From Bacillota bacterium (GTDB lineage: Bacteria > Bacillota > Clostridia > UBA1381): a stretch of 12,198 bases of DNA. Below are positions 1-7,712 of the stretch, one piece after another; the stretch's first letter is position 1; each line of letters starts with the position of its first letter. The notes under the pieces are model-generated. The model ran no database searches. It saw only the letters and a list, made by a program, of their open reading frames with translations, and was not told the origin of the DNA. The stretch spans positions 1 to 12,198 of the forward strand of contig JAJPXA010000002.1 of NCBI GenBank assembly GCA_021205715.1, given 5' to 3'. A program made the translations under genes and the position numbers.

Positions 1-26
1 TGCATGCGGCGGCTTTTTGCGGGGGA

Positions 27-1244
27 TTATTTCAACTCCCTTACTTCCTCACCGAGGAAGCAAAAACCGTAATAATTCTTTTCCTTTATCCTATCCAAAT
101 ACTTTGAAAGCTTTTTCGGCTTTTCGCATAACGTCACGCTGTATTCGCCGCGCATATTCTCCGACACCGCTATCGCCTTTTCTATATCGTCCGCGTCGTA
201 CAAAAGCGCTACGCGCTTTTTCTCGTCCGGTATCCTATACCCCGCGTCCTTTAACAGTGCGAATATTCTTTCGAAACCTATCGAAAATCCCACCGCAGGA
301 ACGTCCTCGCCGATAAACTTGCCTATGAGGTTGTCATATCTGCCGCCGCCCGCGACCGAGCCTTTGAAATTATCCGATACAACCTCAAACACCGTGCCCG
401 TGTAATAACCCTGCCCTCTTACGAGCGATATGTCAAACTCTATTTTATACGCTCCGCCGGCAAGGCTCTCCGATTTCGCGATTATTTTCCTCAGATTCTC
501 CGTTTCCTCGCCGCCGCAGATTTCGCCTATGGCGTCAAGCGTCATAGGACGGCTTATCACGTCCCCGAAACGGCTTATCACAGCCGCGTCAAAGCCTTTC
601 GCCTCAAGCTCCACCGTAACACCGTCAATACCTATTTTGTCCAATTTGTCAAATGTAATGCACACGCTGTCCAAATCATTTTCGCCAAATCCGAGATTTT
701 TAAGCATCAGCCTTAAAATCCGCCTGTCGTTTACCCTTACCGTAAAACCGCCTATTCCTATAGCCTTTAGCGCCTTGGCAGTGGTGTAAATCAGCTCCAC
801 CTCCATAGTGTAGGACTTCGAGCCGATAACGTCGATATCGCACTGCACGAACTCGCGCAGCCTGCCCTTTTGCGGACGCTCCGCGCGGTATACCGAGCCT
901 ATTTGTATGCACTTCGCGGGCATTATGAGATTTTCGCGGTTGTTGGCGAAATATCGCGAGAGCGGCAATGTAAGGTCATAGCGCAGACCCAAATCGAAGA
1001 GCTTATCGCCGTTTTCAAGCGCCCTTGCGAGCTTGTCGCCGCGCTTCATAATATTGAATATTAAATTCAAATTGTCGCCGCCGTCGCTCTTATCGAGATT
1101 TTCCGCGTCCTCAATCGCCGGAGTCGATATGCGCTCGTACCCCGCCTCGATATATGTTTCAAGTATTTTGTTCTGCAAATAATCCCGAAGCCTTACGTCC
1201 TCGGGCAAATAATCATTTGTGCCTTTTACAGGTGTTTTTTTCAT
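27..1244 (-). CDS. hisS: Histidyl-tRNA synthetase, short C-terminal domain
   Basis: Class II aminoacyl-tRNA synthetase expected to charge tRNA-His in the cytoplasm. The 405-residue product shows the N-terminal KGTNDYLPED, the substrate segment LRYDLTLPLSRYFA (about 87-100), motif 2 YRAERPQKGRLREFVQCDID (119-138), the HisA block LVRGQGYYTGTVFE (274-287), GGGRYDNLI (299-307) and motif 3 VGFSIGFERI (318-327). RYDLT and REFVQCDID resemble the eukaryotic/archaeal-like HisRS branch more than the E. coli form (RPEGT). The usual RGLDYY is RGQGYY. The anticodon-binding domain, from about 344, has only some 60 residues and stops at FCFLGEEVRELK, where the family usually runs on for about 20-30 more. 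The start ATG overlaps the murG stop (ATGA), with GAGGG six bases upstream. The catalytic arginine of the HisA block is kept, which argues against HisZ, the catalytically dead regulator of histidine synthesis, though a paralogue with another role cannot be excluded. Confidence 0.9.
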   Translation of the reverse strand: MKKTPVKGTNDYLPEDVRLRDYLQNKILETYIEAGYERISTPAIEDAENLDKSDGGDNLNLIFNIMKRGDKLARALENGDKLFDLGLRYDLTLPLSRYFANNRENLIMPAKCIQIGSVYRAERPQKGRLREFVQCDIDVIGSKSYTMEVELIYTTAKALKAIGIGGFTVRVNDRRILRLMLKNLGFGENDLDSVCITFDKLDKIGIDGVTVELEAKGFDAAVISRFGDVISRPMTLDAIGEICGGEETENLRKIIAKSESLAGGAYKIEFDISLVRGQGYYTGTVFEVVSDNFKGSVAGGGRYDNLIGKFIGEDVPAVGFSIGFERIFALLKDAGYRIPDEKKRVALLYDADDIEKAIAVSENMRGEYSVTLCEKPKKLSKYLDRIKEKNYYGFCFLGEEVRELK

Positions 1245-2359
1245 CGCTTTCCCTCTTTTGCTTTTTCCGACATTTTTTCCATAAGCGCGTATATCTTTTC
1301 AAGCGCGTCCGTTTTCGCGAACGCCGCCATATTTTCGGACATTTCCGCCGTTATTTTTTTGTCGGATATTATTTCGAATATTTTATCATATAAAACGTCC
1401 GCCGTCAACTCGCTTTCCACAATAACCGCCGCGGCGCCGCCTTTTTCAAGCTCGCGCGCGTTCTGCTCCTGGTGATTTCGCACAACATTCGGCGACGGTA
1501 TAAGTATCGCGGGCTTTTTCAACGCCGCAAGCTCGCTCACGGTTATCGCGCCGGAGCGCGACGCGACAACGTCCGCCGCCGCCATAACGTCCGCCATATT
1601 GTCTATGTACGGCACGATATTCACATTCTCGTTAAGCGCGATGCCCTTTTCGGCAACCATACGCATTACCTTTTCATAATTGCGGTCGCCCGTGCCGAAA
1701 AGAAGCGTAAATTTGCCGTCCTTTACAACGCGCGCGAGCATATCAACAACGGTTTCGTTAATCCTATCCGCGCCCAGCGAGCCGCCGAAAATCAAAACGA
1801 ACGGCTTTTTTATACCGAGCTTTTTCCGCGCCGACTTTCTGTCCGCGGACAAAATCGCGCCTCTCACCGGATTGCCGGTGACAACGCATTTTTCTTTGTT
1901 CTTCATATGATTCACGGTTTCGTCAAAGCTTAGCGCGAGATATTCGGCATACTTCTCCGAGCCTCTTACCGTAAGCCCGGGATAAACGTTCTGCTCGTGA
2001 ATCAGCGCGGGAACTCCCGCTTTTTTTGCCGCCATCATAACCGGCCCGCTAACATAGCCGCCCGTGCATACTATGCAGTCGGGTTTAAATTCCTTTATAA
2101 TTTTCTTGCAGTCGCCGACCGCCTTAAACAGCTTTTTAAGCGTCGAAAAATTCTTTGTGATATGCTTTCTGTCAAATCCGGTGACCTCTATATAGCGTAT
2201 ATCGTACCCCGCCTTCGGAACGAGCTTCGTTTCAAGTCCGCTCATTGTTCCGATAAAAAGCGCGGCATTTTTATCGTTTCGCCGCCGCGCGTAATCCGCG
2301 ACGGATATTGCCGGATTTATATGTCCGCCCGTGCCGCCGCCCGCGTATATAACTCTCAT
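1241..2359 (-). CDS. murG: MurG, lipid II-forming GlcNAc transferase
   Basis: Transfers GlcNAc from UDP-GlcNAc to lipid I on the inner face of the membrane, giving lipid II. GT-B fold features are visible: the glycine loop GGGTGGHI (7-14, with the conserved His13), GGYVSGP (100-106), HEQN (121-124), the second glycine loop GGSLGA (192-197), SRSGAITVSE (267-276) and NHQEQNA (295-301), which contact UDP-GlcNAc in the family. I chose the ATG at 2359, giving 372 residues. The ATG two codons upstream (2365) lies one base from the AAAAGGAG ribosome site, while 2359 lies seven bases from it and yields the typical start MRVIYAGGGTGGH. The ribosome site overlaps the ftsW stop codon, and the 3' end overlaps hisS, so the three genes are probably co-translated. 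All key residues are present and the length is slightly above that of E. coli MurG. Confidence 0.97.
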   Translation of the reverse strand: MRVIYAGGGTGGHINPAISVADYARRRNDKNAALFIGTMSGLETKLVPKAGYDIRYIEVTGFDRKHITKNFSTLKKLFKAVGDCKKIIKEFKPDCIVCTGGYVSGPVMMAAKKAGVPALIHEQNVYPGLTVRGSEKYAEYLALSFDETVNHMKNKEKCVVTGNPVRGAILSADRKSARKKLGIKKPFVLIFGGSLGADRINETVVDMLARVVKDGKFTLLFGTGDRNYEKVMRMVAEKGIALNENVNIVPYIDNMADVMAAADVVASRSGAITVSELAALKKPAILIPSPNVVRNHQEQNARELEKGGAAAVIVESELTADVLYDKIFEIISDKKITAEMSENMAAFAKTDALEKIYALMEKMSEKAKEGKR

Positions 2360-2366
2360 AGTCATA

Positions 2367-2374
2367 CTCCTTTT
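2367..2374 (-). promoter_or_regulatory. Ribosome binding site deciding the murG start
   Basis: AAAAGGAG on the minus strand begins within the ftsW TAA stop. It lies one base before the ATG at 2365 and seven before the ATG at 2359, so the second ATG is favoured. Confidence 0.75.
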
Positions 2375-3650
2375 ACTTCTTTACCGCCGATTTAATCGAA
2401 TATCTTGATATATTCAGCAATATTCCCATTTCCGCCAAAAGCGTTATTATCGATGTTCCGCCGTAGCTGAAAAACGGAAGCGATATTCCGGTGTTCGGCA
2501 CAGACGCGGTTACAACCGCGATATTCAACAGCGTCTGTATCGCGATATGCGCGGTTATGCCCGTCGCGGTAAGCGACGAATACAAATCCGGCGCGTTCGC
2601 GGCTATGCTTGCCGCGCGCATTATAAGAGCAACAAACAGCGCTATTATCAAGCACGCTCCGACCCATCCCAGCTCCTCGCATACAACCGCGAATATGAAG
2701 TCGTTATACGGCTCCGGAAGATACGAATACTTCTGCACACTCTGCCCGAGTCCCAGTCCGAAAAGTCCGCCCGAGCCTAACGTATACAAGCTCTGCGCCG
2801 TCTGAAATCCGCTGCCTTGAGTATCCTCAAACGGATTCATAAAGCTCGTTATTCTCGCCCAACGCACGGGGTCATAGGATTTTATTGCGAAAAATCCGAC
2901 AACGCCTATCGCGAGAACGCCGAAAATGATGGGTTTTACCGGCATACCGCCCGCAACCATCAAAACCAGACCGATTCCGCCTATAACTATCGCGCCGGAC
3001 AAATGCGTTTCCATAAGCAAAAGCGCCAACACAACCGCAAGCACGCCGCAAAACGGCAGACAGCCCTTAAACGTGTGAAGATTGTACTTTCCGCTCTCAA
3101 TCATAAGCGCGAAATACATCGCGATAAGCGGTTTCATAAACTCCGACGGCTGTATCTGCACTATCGGCGTATTGAGCCATCGGCTCGAACCGTTAAGGCT
3201 GACGCCCGTTTTCGGCAACAGAACCAAAATCAGCATTATAATGCAAATAACCATTGAAACCGGAACATATTTTTTCAGCTCTATATAATTGATTTTCGAC
3301 AATAACCCCATCGCTATAAGCCCTATAACCGCGCACAAGCCCTGCTTTAAAAAGAAATAATACGAATTGTCATAGAGCTGTTTCGCTTTGGGCGCCGATG
3401 CCGAAAGCAGCATAACCAATCCCACAGACAGCATAAGAATAACCATAAATAAAAAGGTATAATCCATTTCGCCCTGTTTAAGTCTTATTACGGGAGGTTT
3501 TTTCTCTTTTGTTCTTGTTGATGACGACACGCGCGTTGTCCGCGCCGTGCGGGCACCGTATGAGCGCGGCGCTCCAAGCTCGCGCGAACCTCTTGACGAC
3601 AATGTTCGCCGCGCGGTTCGGTTTTGATATTTATTTGCAGATATTGTCAT
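2373..3650 (-). CDS. ftsW: FtsW, SEDS peptidoglycan glycosyltransferase
   Basis: SEDS-family membrane enzyme that polymerises lipid II into glycan strands at the septum with a class B PBP. The 425-residue product has about ten hydrophobic segments from residue 64 on. Family marks include GSSRWLN (154-160), QPSE (167-170), PEPYNDFIFAVVCEELG (312-328), whose Asp317 aligns with the SEDS catalytic aspartate, and GISLPFFSYGGTS (388-400). Residues 1-60 form a cytoplasmic tail with 16 Arg/Lys, 16 Ser/Thr and only two acidic residues, longer than in typical FtsW. GAGAGGG seven bases before the ATG at 3650 supports the long form. Met62 (ATG at 3467) has only AGGG at four bases as an alternative site. 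It follows mraY by 37 bp, with no murD between. It could equally be called SpoVE, the sporulation paralogue, since the sequence alone does not separate the two. Confidence 0.95.
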   Translation of the reverse strand: MTISANKYQNRTARRTLSSRGSRELGAPRSYGARTARTTRVSSSTRTKEKKPPVIRLKQGEMDYTFLFMVILMLSVGLVMLLSASAPKAKQLYDNSYYFFLKQGLCAVIGLIAMGLLSKINYIELKKYVPVSMVICIIMLILVLLPKTGVSLNGSSRWLNTPIVQIQPSEFMKPLIAMYFALMIESGKYNLHTFKGCLPFCGVLAVVLALLLMETHLSGAIVIGGIGLVLMVAGGMPVKPIIFGVLAIGVVGFFAIKSYDPVRWARITSFMNPFEDTQGSGFQTAQSLYTLGSGGLFGLGLGQSVQKYSYLPEPYNDFIFAVVCEELGWVGACLIIALFVALIMRAASIAANAPDLYSSLTATGITAHIAIQTLLNIAVVTASVPNTGISLPFFSYGGTSIITLLAEMGILLNISRYSIKSAVKK

Positions 3651-3687
3651 AACAAGTCCCTCTCAATTCAAAACATTACGCGGCGGG

Positions 3688-4716
3688 TCACACTCTTATG
3701 CCGAGCCGCGCGACAATGCAGAGAAGCGCCGTTACAAGAGTGAAAACCGTTACTATTTTTGTTTCTTTCCATCCGCACATCTCAAAATGATGATGTATCG
3801 GCGTCATTTTGAATATACGTCTTCCCTCGCCGTACTTTTTCTTTGTATACTTAAAATACATCGTCTGCATTATAACCGACAAAGTTTCCGCTATATATAC
3901 AAATCCCACTATTATGAGGAACAAATGCAGTCCCAAATCTATGCTCAAAAATGCCGCGACCGCGCCCAGGAACAGTGAGCCGGTATCTCCCATAAACACC
4001 TTCGCCGGATAATGATTGTATATCAAAAATCCTATTAAGCCGCCCATTACCGCCGCCGCGAACATCGCGTCGCCAAGCTCGTTGAAAATCAAATACGCCG
4101 CGAGCGCGAAAAACAGTGTGACCACCACGGTTACGCTTGAGGCAAGTCCGTCAAGTCCGTCCGTAAGATTTACCGCATTTACCGCCCCGACCACTATGAA
4201 CATCACTATCGGAATATAGAGCCACATAGGAACATCCCATACTATATCCGTAAACGGAATTATAATCTGCGGATTTAATTCCTTTATCGCATACATTGCC
4301 GCGATATATACGGCCGCTAAAATCACCTGAAGCAGAAATTTCTGAATCGCCGTAAGACCGAGGTTGCGTTTTTTCACAACCTTTATATAATCATCGACAA
4401 ATCCTATCGCGCCGAAGCCGAGCGATACCGCGAACAGCACGATGCCCTTTGACACCTTGGCGTCAAAGCCGCCTTTAACCGCCGCTATGACCGATGTAAC
4501 CAAAATCGCCGCGCCGGTTCCCACGATAAACATTATGCCGCCCATAGTGGGTGTGCCTGATTTTTTTTGATGCCATTTCGGCCCTTCCTCGCGTATTTCC
4601 TGACCGAATTTAAGCTTATGCAGCCACGGTATAAATATCGGTCCCAATGCCGCCGTAACGGCGAACGATACCGCGAACGCGAGCAGTTCCCACATTAACA
4701 ATCCTTTAATATCCAT
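3688..4716 (-). CDS. mraY: MraY, phospho-MurNAc-pentapeptide translocase
   Basis: Integral membrane enzyme that moves phospho-MurNAc-pentapeptide from UDP to undecaprenyl phosphate, forming lipid I. The 342-residue protein has about ten membrane segments and the diagnostic cytoplasmic motifs: KWHQKKSGTPTMGG (47-60), FVDDYIK (106-112, Asp108-Asp109), NLTDGLDG (183-190), the metal-site motif GDTGS (243-247) and PIHHHFE (306-312). The C-terminal half places FKMTPIHHHFEMCGW before a last membrane helix, as usual. AGGAG lies about seven bases before the ATG. It starts 19 bp after the murF stop, so it is clearly in the same operon. Length and motifs are complete. The next gene is ftsW, although murD usually comes next in this cluster. 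Confidence 0.97.
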   Translation of the reverse strand: MDIKGLLMWELLAFAVSFAVTAALGPIFIPWLHKLKFGQEIREEGPKWHQKKSGTPTMGGIMFIVGTGAAILVTSVIAAVKGGFDAKVSKGIVLFAVSLGFGAIGFVDDYIKVVKKRNLGLTAIQKFLLQVILAAVYIAAMYAIKELNPQIIIPFTDIVWDVPMWLYIPIVMFIVVGAVNAVNLTDGLDGLASSVTVVVTLFFALAAYLIFNELGDAMFAAAVMGGLIGFLIYNHYPAKVFMGDTGSLFLGAVAAFLSIDLGLHLFLIIVGFVYIAETLSVIMQTMYFKYTKKKYGEGRRIFKMTPIHHHFEMCGWKETKIVTVFTLVTALLCIVARLGIRV

Positions 4717-4735
4717 ATCTTTTCTCCTGCCGTAA

Positions 4736-6097
4736 TCAGCTTCTTATAGCGTTGTATATTTTTTCAAATTTCATTCCGTGCGACGCCTTTATCAAAACCA
4801 CGTCGCCGTCCTTTATTTCCCTCTTTACGGCTTCCGCCGCCGCATCGGTCGTGTCAAAGGACTTTACGTTTTTCATTCCGCCGTCCCTCGCTCCGTCCGC
4901 TATGTATTTCGCGTTTTCGCCGGCGGTTATAAGAAAATCCGCGCCGCTGTTCATAACGTCGGCTCCCAAAGCGTAATGAGCGTCCTTCGCGTACTCTCCC
5001 ATTTCCAAAATATCGCCCAACACCGCGGCCTTTCGCCGCCGCTTTTCGGTCGATAAAATTTTAAGAGCCGCTCTTACGGATGACGGCGACGCGTTGTAAT
5101 AATCCTTTATCACGGTCACTCCGTTTATGTCCTCTATTTCAAGACGGTTCGCCGTAAGCGTCATATTTTCGATGCCCGCAATCGCCTTCGGTATGTCAAG
5201 TCCCAATTCGCGGCTTACGCATATTGCCGCAAGCGCGTTATACACGTTATGCTCGCCCGGCACGTTTACCTTTACGGCATATTCCGCGCCGTCGGCAACC
5301 GCCGTAAATTCTATTCCCTTTAAACCGTTATCCGTTATATTTTTCGCGTACACATCGCAGCCGCTGATACCGTAGGTCACAACCTTATACGGCGCGCCGC
5401 TTTTAAGCGTTTTTAAATAATCGTCGTCGCCGTTTACAATCAATGTGTTTTTTTCGGTAAAGCCGCGTGTTATTTCGGTTTTCGCTTTGAATATGCCCTC
5501 GCGCGAGCCGAGATTTTCTATATGCGACATACCTATATTTGTAATAACCGCAATATCGGGATTCGCGATTGAGGCAAGATAGTCTATCTCACCGAAATGG
5601 TTCATTCCCATTTCAACAACCGCAAGCTCGTGCTCATCGTTCAAATTAAAGAGTGTTTTGGGCAATCCGATATTGTTGTTATAATTTTCCATAGTTTTAA
5701 GCGTCTTTTTCTGCGACGCAAGCGCGGCGTATATCATATCCTTGGTGGTGGTTTTTCCGACGCTTCCGGTAACCGCGACCGTCGGCACGCTGTATTTGTT
5801 TTTGTAAAACCTCGCGATGTCGCCCAGCGCGGTAAGAGTGTCCCCCACCCTTATTACGCATTTATCCGTCTTAAAATCCAAATCCTTATGTGTCAGCACC
5901 GCCGCGGCGCCTTTATTTAAAGCGCTTTCAATATAATCGTGCCCGTCAAACCTCTCGCCCGCAAGGGGTATAAAGAGCATACCCTTGTTTACCGCGCGCG
6001 AATCGGTTCCTATCTCGCAAATCACAGTTTCCGCGCTTCCGCTTAACATTGTCCCCGCCGTCGCGGCAACTATGTCCCCCGCCGTCATTCTCCGCAT
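4736..6097 (-). CDS. murF: MurF, UDP-MurNAc-tripeptide--D-Ala-D-Ala ligase
   Basis: Cytoplasmic ATP-dependent ligase adding D-Ala-D-Ala to UDP-MurNAc-tripeptide, the last soluble precursor step. Mur-ligase marks are the P-loop TGSVGKTTTK, ENYNNNIGLP, VVEMGMNHFGEI, ITNIGMSHIE, the hinge NRLE and the C-terminal KDYYNASPSS, LGDILEMGEYA and VLIKASHGMKFE. I placed the start at ATG 6097 (MRRMTAGDIVAATAG, 453 residues), which matches the usual MurF N-terminus. AAGGA lies 11 bases upstream, a rather long spacing. ATG 6109 and ATG 6088 are in-frame alternatives. The frame is also open up to a TTG at 6217 that overlaps the murE TGA, which would add 40 residues. Those residues would be encoded by a cluster of palindromes and do not look like MurF sequence, so I regard that part as non-coding. 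Confidence 0.95.
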   Translation of the reverse strand: MRRMTAGDIVAATAGTMLSGSAETVICEIGTDSRAVNKGMLFIPLAGERFDGHDYIESALNKGAAAVLTHKDLDFKTDKCVIRVGDTLTALGDIARFYKNKYSVPTVAVTGSVGKTTTKDMIYAALASQKKTLKTMENYNNNIGLPKTLFNLNDEHELAVVEMGMNHFGEIDYLASIANPDIAVITNIGMSHIENLGSREGIFKAKTEITRGFTEKNTLIVNGDDDYLKTLKSGAPYKVVTYGISGCDVYAKNITDNGLKGIEFTAVADGAEYAVKVNVPGEHNVYNALAAICVSRELGLDIPKAIAGIENMTLTANRLEIEDINGVTVIKDYYNASPSSVRAALKILSTEKRRRKAAVLGDILEMGEYAKDAHYALGADVMNSGADFLITAGENAKYIADGARDGGMKNVKSFDTTDAAAEAVKREIKDGDVVLIKASHGMKFEKIYNAIRS

Positions 6098-6125
6098 CGA
6101 AACACACATCCTTCTTTCATCTAAT

Positions 6126-6207
6126 AAGGGCGCATCCGTTAAAAAACGAAGCCGCCCTTTTCGGGTGCCGGAAATTCCGGCATATTTCATACCGCCCCGA
6201 AAGGCGG
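6126..6207. repeat. Cluster of three palindromes between murE and murF
   Basis: Three inverted repeats stand side by side. At 6192-6207, CCGCC/GGCGG arms form, in the transcript, a hairpin with a U-G pair closing a UUCG loop. At 6166-6182 there is a 17-bp near-perfect palindrome with 8-bp arms (TGCCGGAA/TTCCGGCA). At 6126-6159, 7-bp arms AAGGGCG/CGCCCTT enclose a second 4-bp stem CGTT/AACG separated by a symmetric 4x4 internal loop. The cluster fills most of the murE-murF gap. It may be a REP-like dispersed repeat or an RNA element affecting murF translation. The U-tract after the last arm in the operon direction is poor (TTATT), so it is not a good terminator for this operon. Confidence 0.6.
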
Positions 6208-6213
6208 GTATAT

Positions 6214-7659
6214 TCAATTCTTTAAATTGTTAAGGCACTGCCATACGACAACGCGCTCGTCAAAATCGCGTTTTTCCTTGCCGATTATCTGATAGGTTTC
6301 CTGTCCCTTTCCGGCAAGAATTATAACATCGTCCTTTTCGGCAAAATGCAGCGCGTAATCGATAGCCTTTCTTCTGTCCACAATAACAGTATATTCGGCG
6401 CCCGTTTCTTTAATGCCCTCCTCAATCATAGCGACGATTGAAATGGGATCCTCGGTTCTCGGATTGTCCGACGTGATTATCGAGTAATCGGAAAAACGAC
6501 CGGCTATCTCGCCCATAATTTTGCGCTTTGTCGTATCGCGGTCGCCGCCGCAGCCAAAGAGAGTTATAACTCTGCCCTTGGCAAATTCCTTGACAGCCTT
6601 GATTATGTTTTCAAGTCCGTCCGGAGTATGAGCGTAATCGATTATAACGGTGTAGTCCGTATCGGTCGGCACTACCTCGACTCTTCCGACAACACCCTTC
6701 GCGTCCCTTATGCCCGCTTGTATGGTTTCCATATCAATGCCGAGCTGTATCGCCGCGCCGATTGCCGACACAGCGTTATATACGCTGAATTTCCCGGGAA
6801 TTGAAAGGTGCATATGATATGTTTCGCCTTTGTATGAAACATCAAACTCGTCGCCGTCGGCGGATATGCTCATATTTGAAACCGTAAGGTCACAGCCGCC
6901 GCCGAATCCGGTTTTTAAGAAATCACATTCCTTTTCTTCCGTTATCCTCTTGCCGTAATCGTCGTCGTAATTTACAACACCCTTTTCGCTGATGTCGAAA
7001 AGTCTTTCCTTTGCTTTGAGATAATTTTCCATAGTTTTATGAAAATCCAAATGATCCTGCGTAAGGTTCGTGAAAACTCCCACATCAAACCGGCATCCGT
7101 ACACGCGGTCAAGCTCGAGCGCGTGCGAAGAAACCTCCATTACCACAAACTCCGCGTCGCCCGCCGCCATTTCCGAGAAAAGCTGCTGAAGCTCAAGCGA
7201 ATTCGGAGTGGTAGGGGTTGTGCTTTGGGTCACAAGAACCTTGTCGCCTATCACATTTTGATTTGTTCCTATTACTCCGACGCGTTTTCCCGCTTTTTCC
7301 AGGATGTCCTTTATGAGATAGGTAGTTGTGGTTTTGCCGTTCGTTCCGGTCACGCCGATGAGCTTAAACTTTTCGGACGGATTGCCGTAATACTTGCACG
7401 AGAGCTTCGCAAGCTCCCGTCTTGAATTTTTCACATACCACACCGGAACATCAATGTCAATCTCATCCTGCGCGACGATAACCGCCGCTCCGTTTTCAAC
7501 CGCCTTTTTCGCATATATGTGTCCGTCGGATTCAAATCCCTTGATACATACAAATATATTGCCGGGAAGTACATTCCTTGAATCATATGCTATGCCTGTT
7601 ATTTCAATTTCATCGTGTTCCCCCAACCATTTTTCTCCCAAAAGCTCACTGCATAACAT
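6214..7659 (-). CDS. murE: MurE, UDP-MurNAc-dipeptide--meso-DAP ligase
   Basis: Cytoplasmic ATP-dependent ligase that adds the third stem-peptide residue. The 481-residue product has the N-terminal UDP-binding part (AYDSRNVLPGNIFVCIKG), the P-loop TGTNGKTTT (104-112), TTPTTPNS (147-154), MEVSSHAL (174-181), FTNLTQDHLDFH (196-207), the likely carbamylated Lys217 in YLKAKERLF, DYAHTPDGLE (341-350) and GCGGDRD (369-375). DNPRTEDP (398-405) is the motif that selects meso-diaminopimelate in known MurE enzymes; lysine-type enzymes differ there. This predicts DAP-type peptidoglycan. AAAGGAG lies nine bases before the ATG at 7659, and another ATG five bases downstream is out of frame. It follows the PBP gene by 53 bp and precedes murF across a 116-bp gap containing palindromes. 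Confidence 0.97.
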   Translation of the reverse strand: MLCSELLGEKWLGEHDEIEITGIAYDSRNVLPGNIFVCIKGFESDGHIYAKKAVENGAAVIVAQDEIDIDVPVWYVKNSRRELAKLSCKYYGNPSEKFKLIGVTGTNGKTTTTYLIKDILEKAGKRVGVIGTNQNVIGDKVLVTQSTTPTTPNSLELQQLFSEMAAGDAEFVVMEVSSHALELDRVYGCRFDVGVFTNLTQDHLDFHKTMENYLKAKERLFDISEKGVVNYDDDYGKRITEEKECDFLKTGFGGGCDLTVSNMSISADGDEFDVSYKGETYHMHLSIPGKFSVYNAVSAIGAAIQLGIDMETIQAGIRDAKGVVGRVEVVPTDTDYTVIIDYAHTPDGLENIIKAVKEFAKGRVITLFGCGGDRDTTKRKIMGEIAGRFSDYSIITSDNPRTEDPISIVAMIEEGIKETGAEYTVIVDRRKAIDYALHFAEKDDVIILAGKGQETYQIIGKEKRDFDERVVVWQCLNNLKN

Positions 7660-7712
7660 ACCTTGTTTCTCCTTTCTTTAAACCGCTGACCGTAAAATAC
7701 GGATTTTATCAT

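Noticed and set aside
1..26. Possible terminator after hisS (GCAAAAAGCCGCC on the minus strand)
   Set aside because: It could be the left half of a hairpin with an A-tract, but the other half would lie outside the window.
27..1244. Reading the last gene as hisZ, the ATP phosphoribosyltransferase regulatory subunit
   Set aside because: Motif 2, the HisA arginine and motif 3 are all kept and part of an anticodon domain remains; no his biosynthesis genes are nearby.
1472..1933. Plus-strand ORF of 153 codons, and similar long plus-strand ORFs elsewhere (for example 2817-3257 and 10357-10806)
   Set aside because: They lie antisense to murG, ftsW, and ftsL/rsmH, lack family motifs, and are rich in residues expected from the complementary strand of GC-biased coding sequence.
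6084..6120. Mini-ORF starting at ATG 6120 and ending in AATGA over the murF start region
   Set aside because: No ribosome site upstream of 6120, and its overlap with murF ATG codons is likely accidental.
7690..7708. Small palindromes CCGTAAAATACGG and TAAAAT/ATTTTA in the PBP-murE gap
   Set aside because: Short stems (5-6 bp), no T-run placed for termination, and mutually exclusive; not distinguishable from chance.
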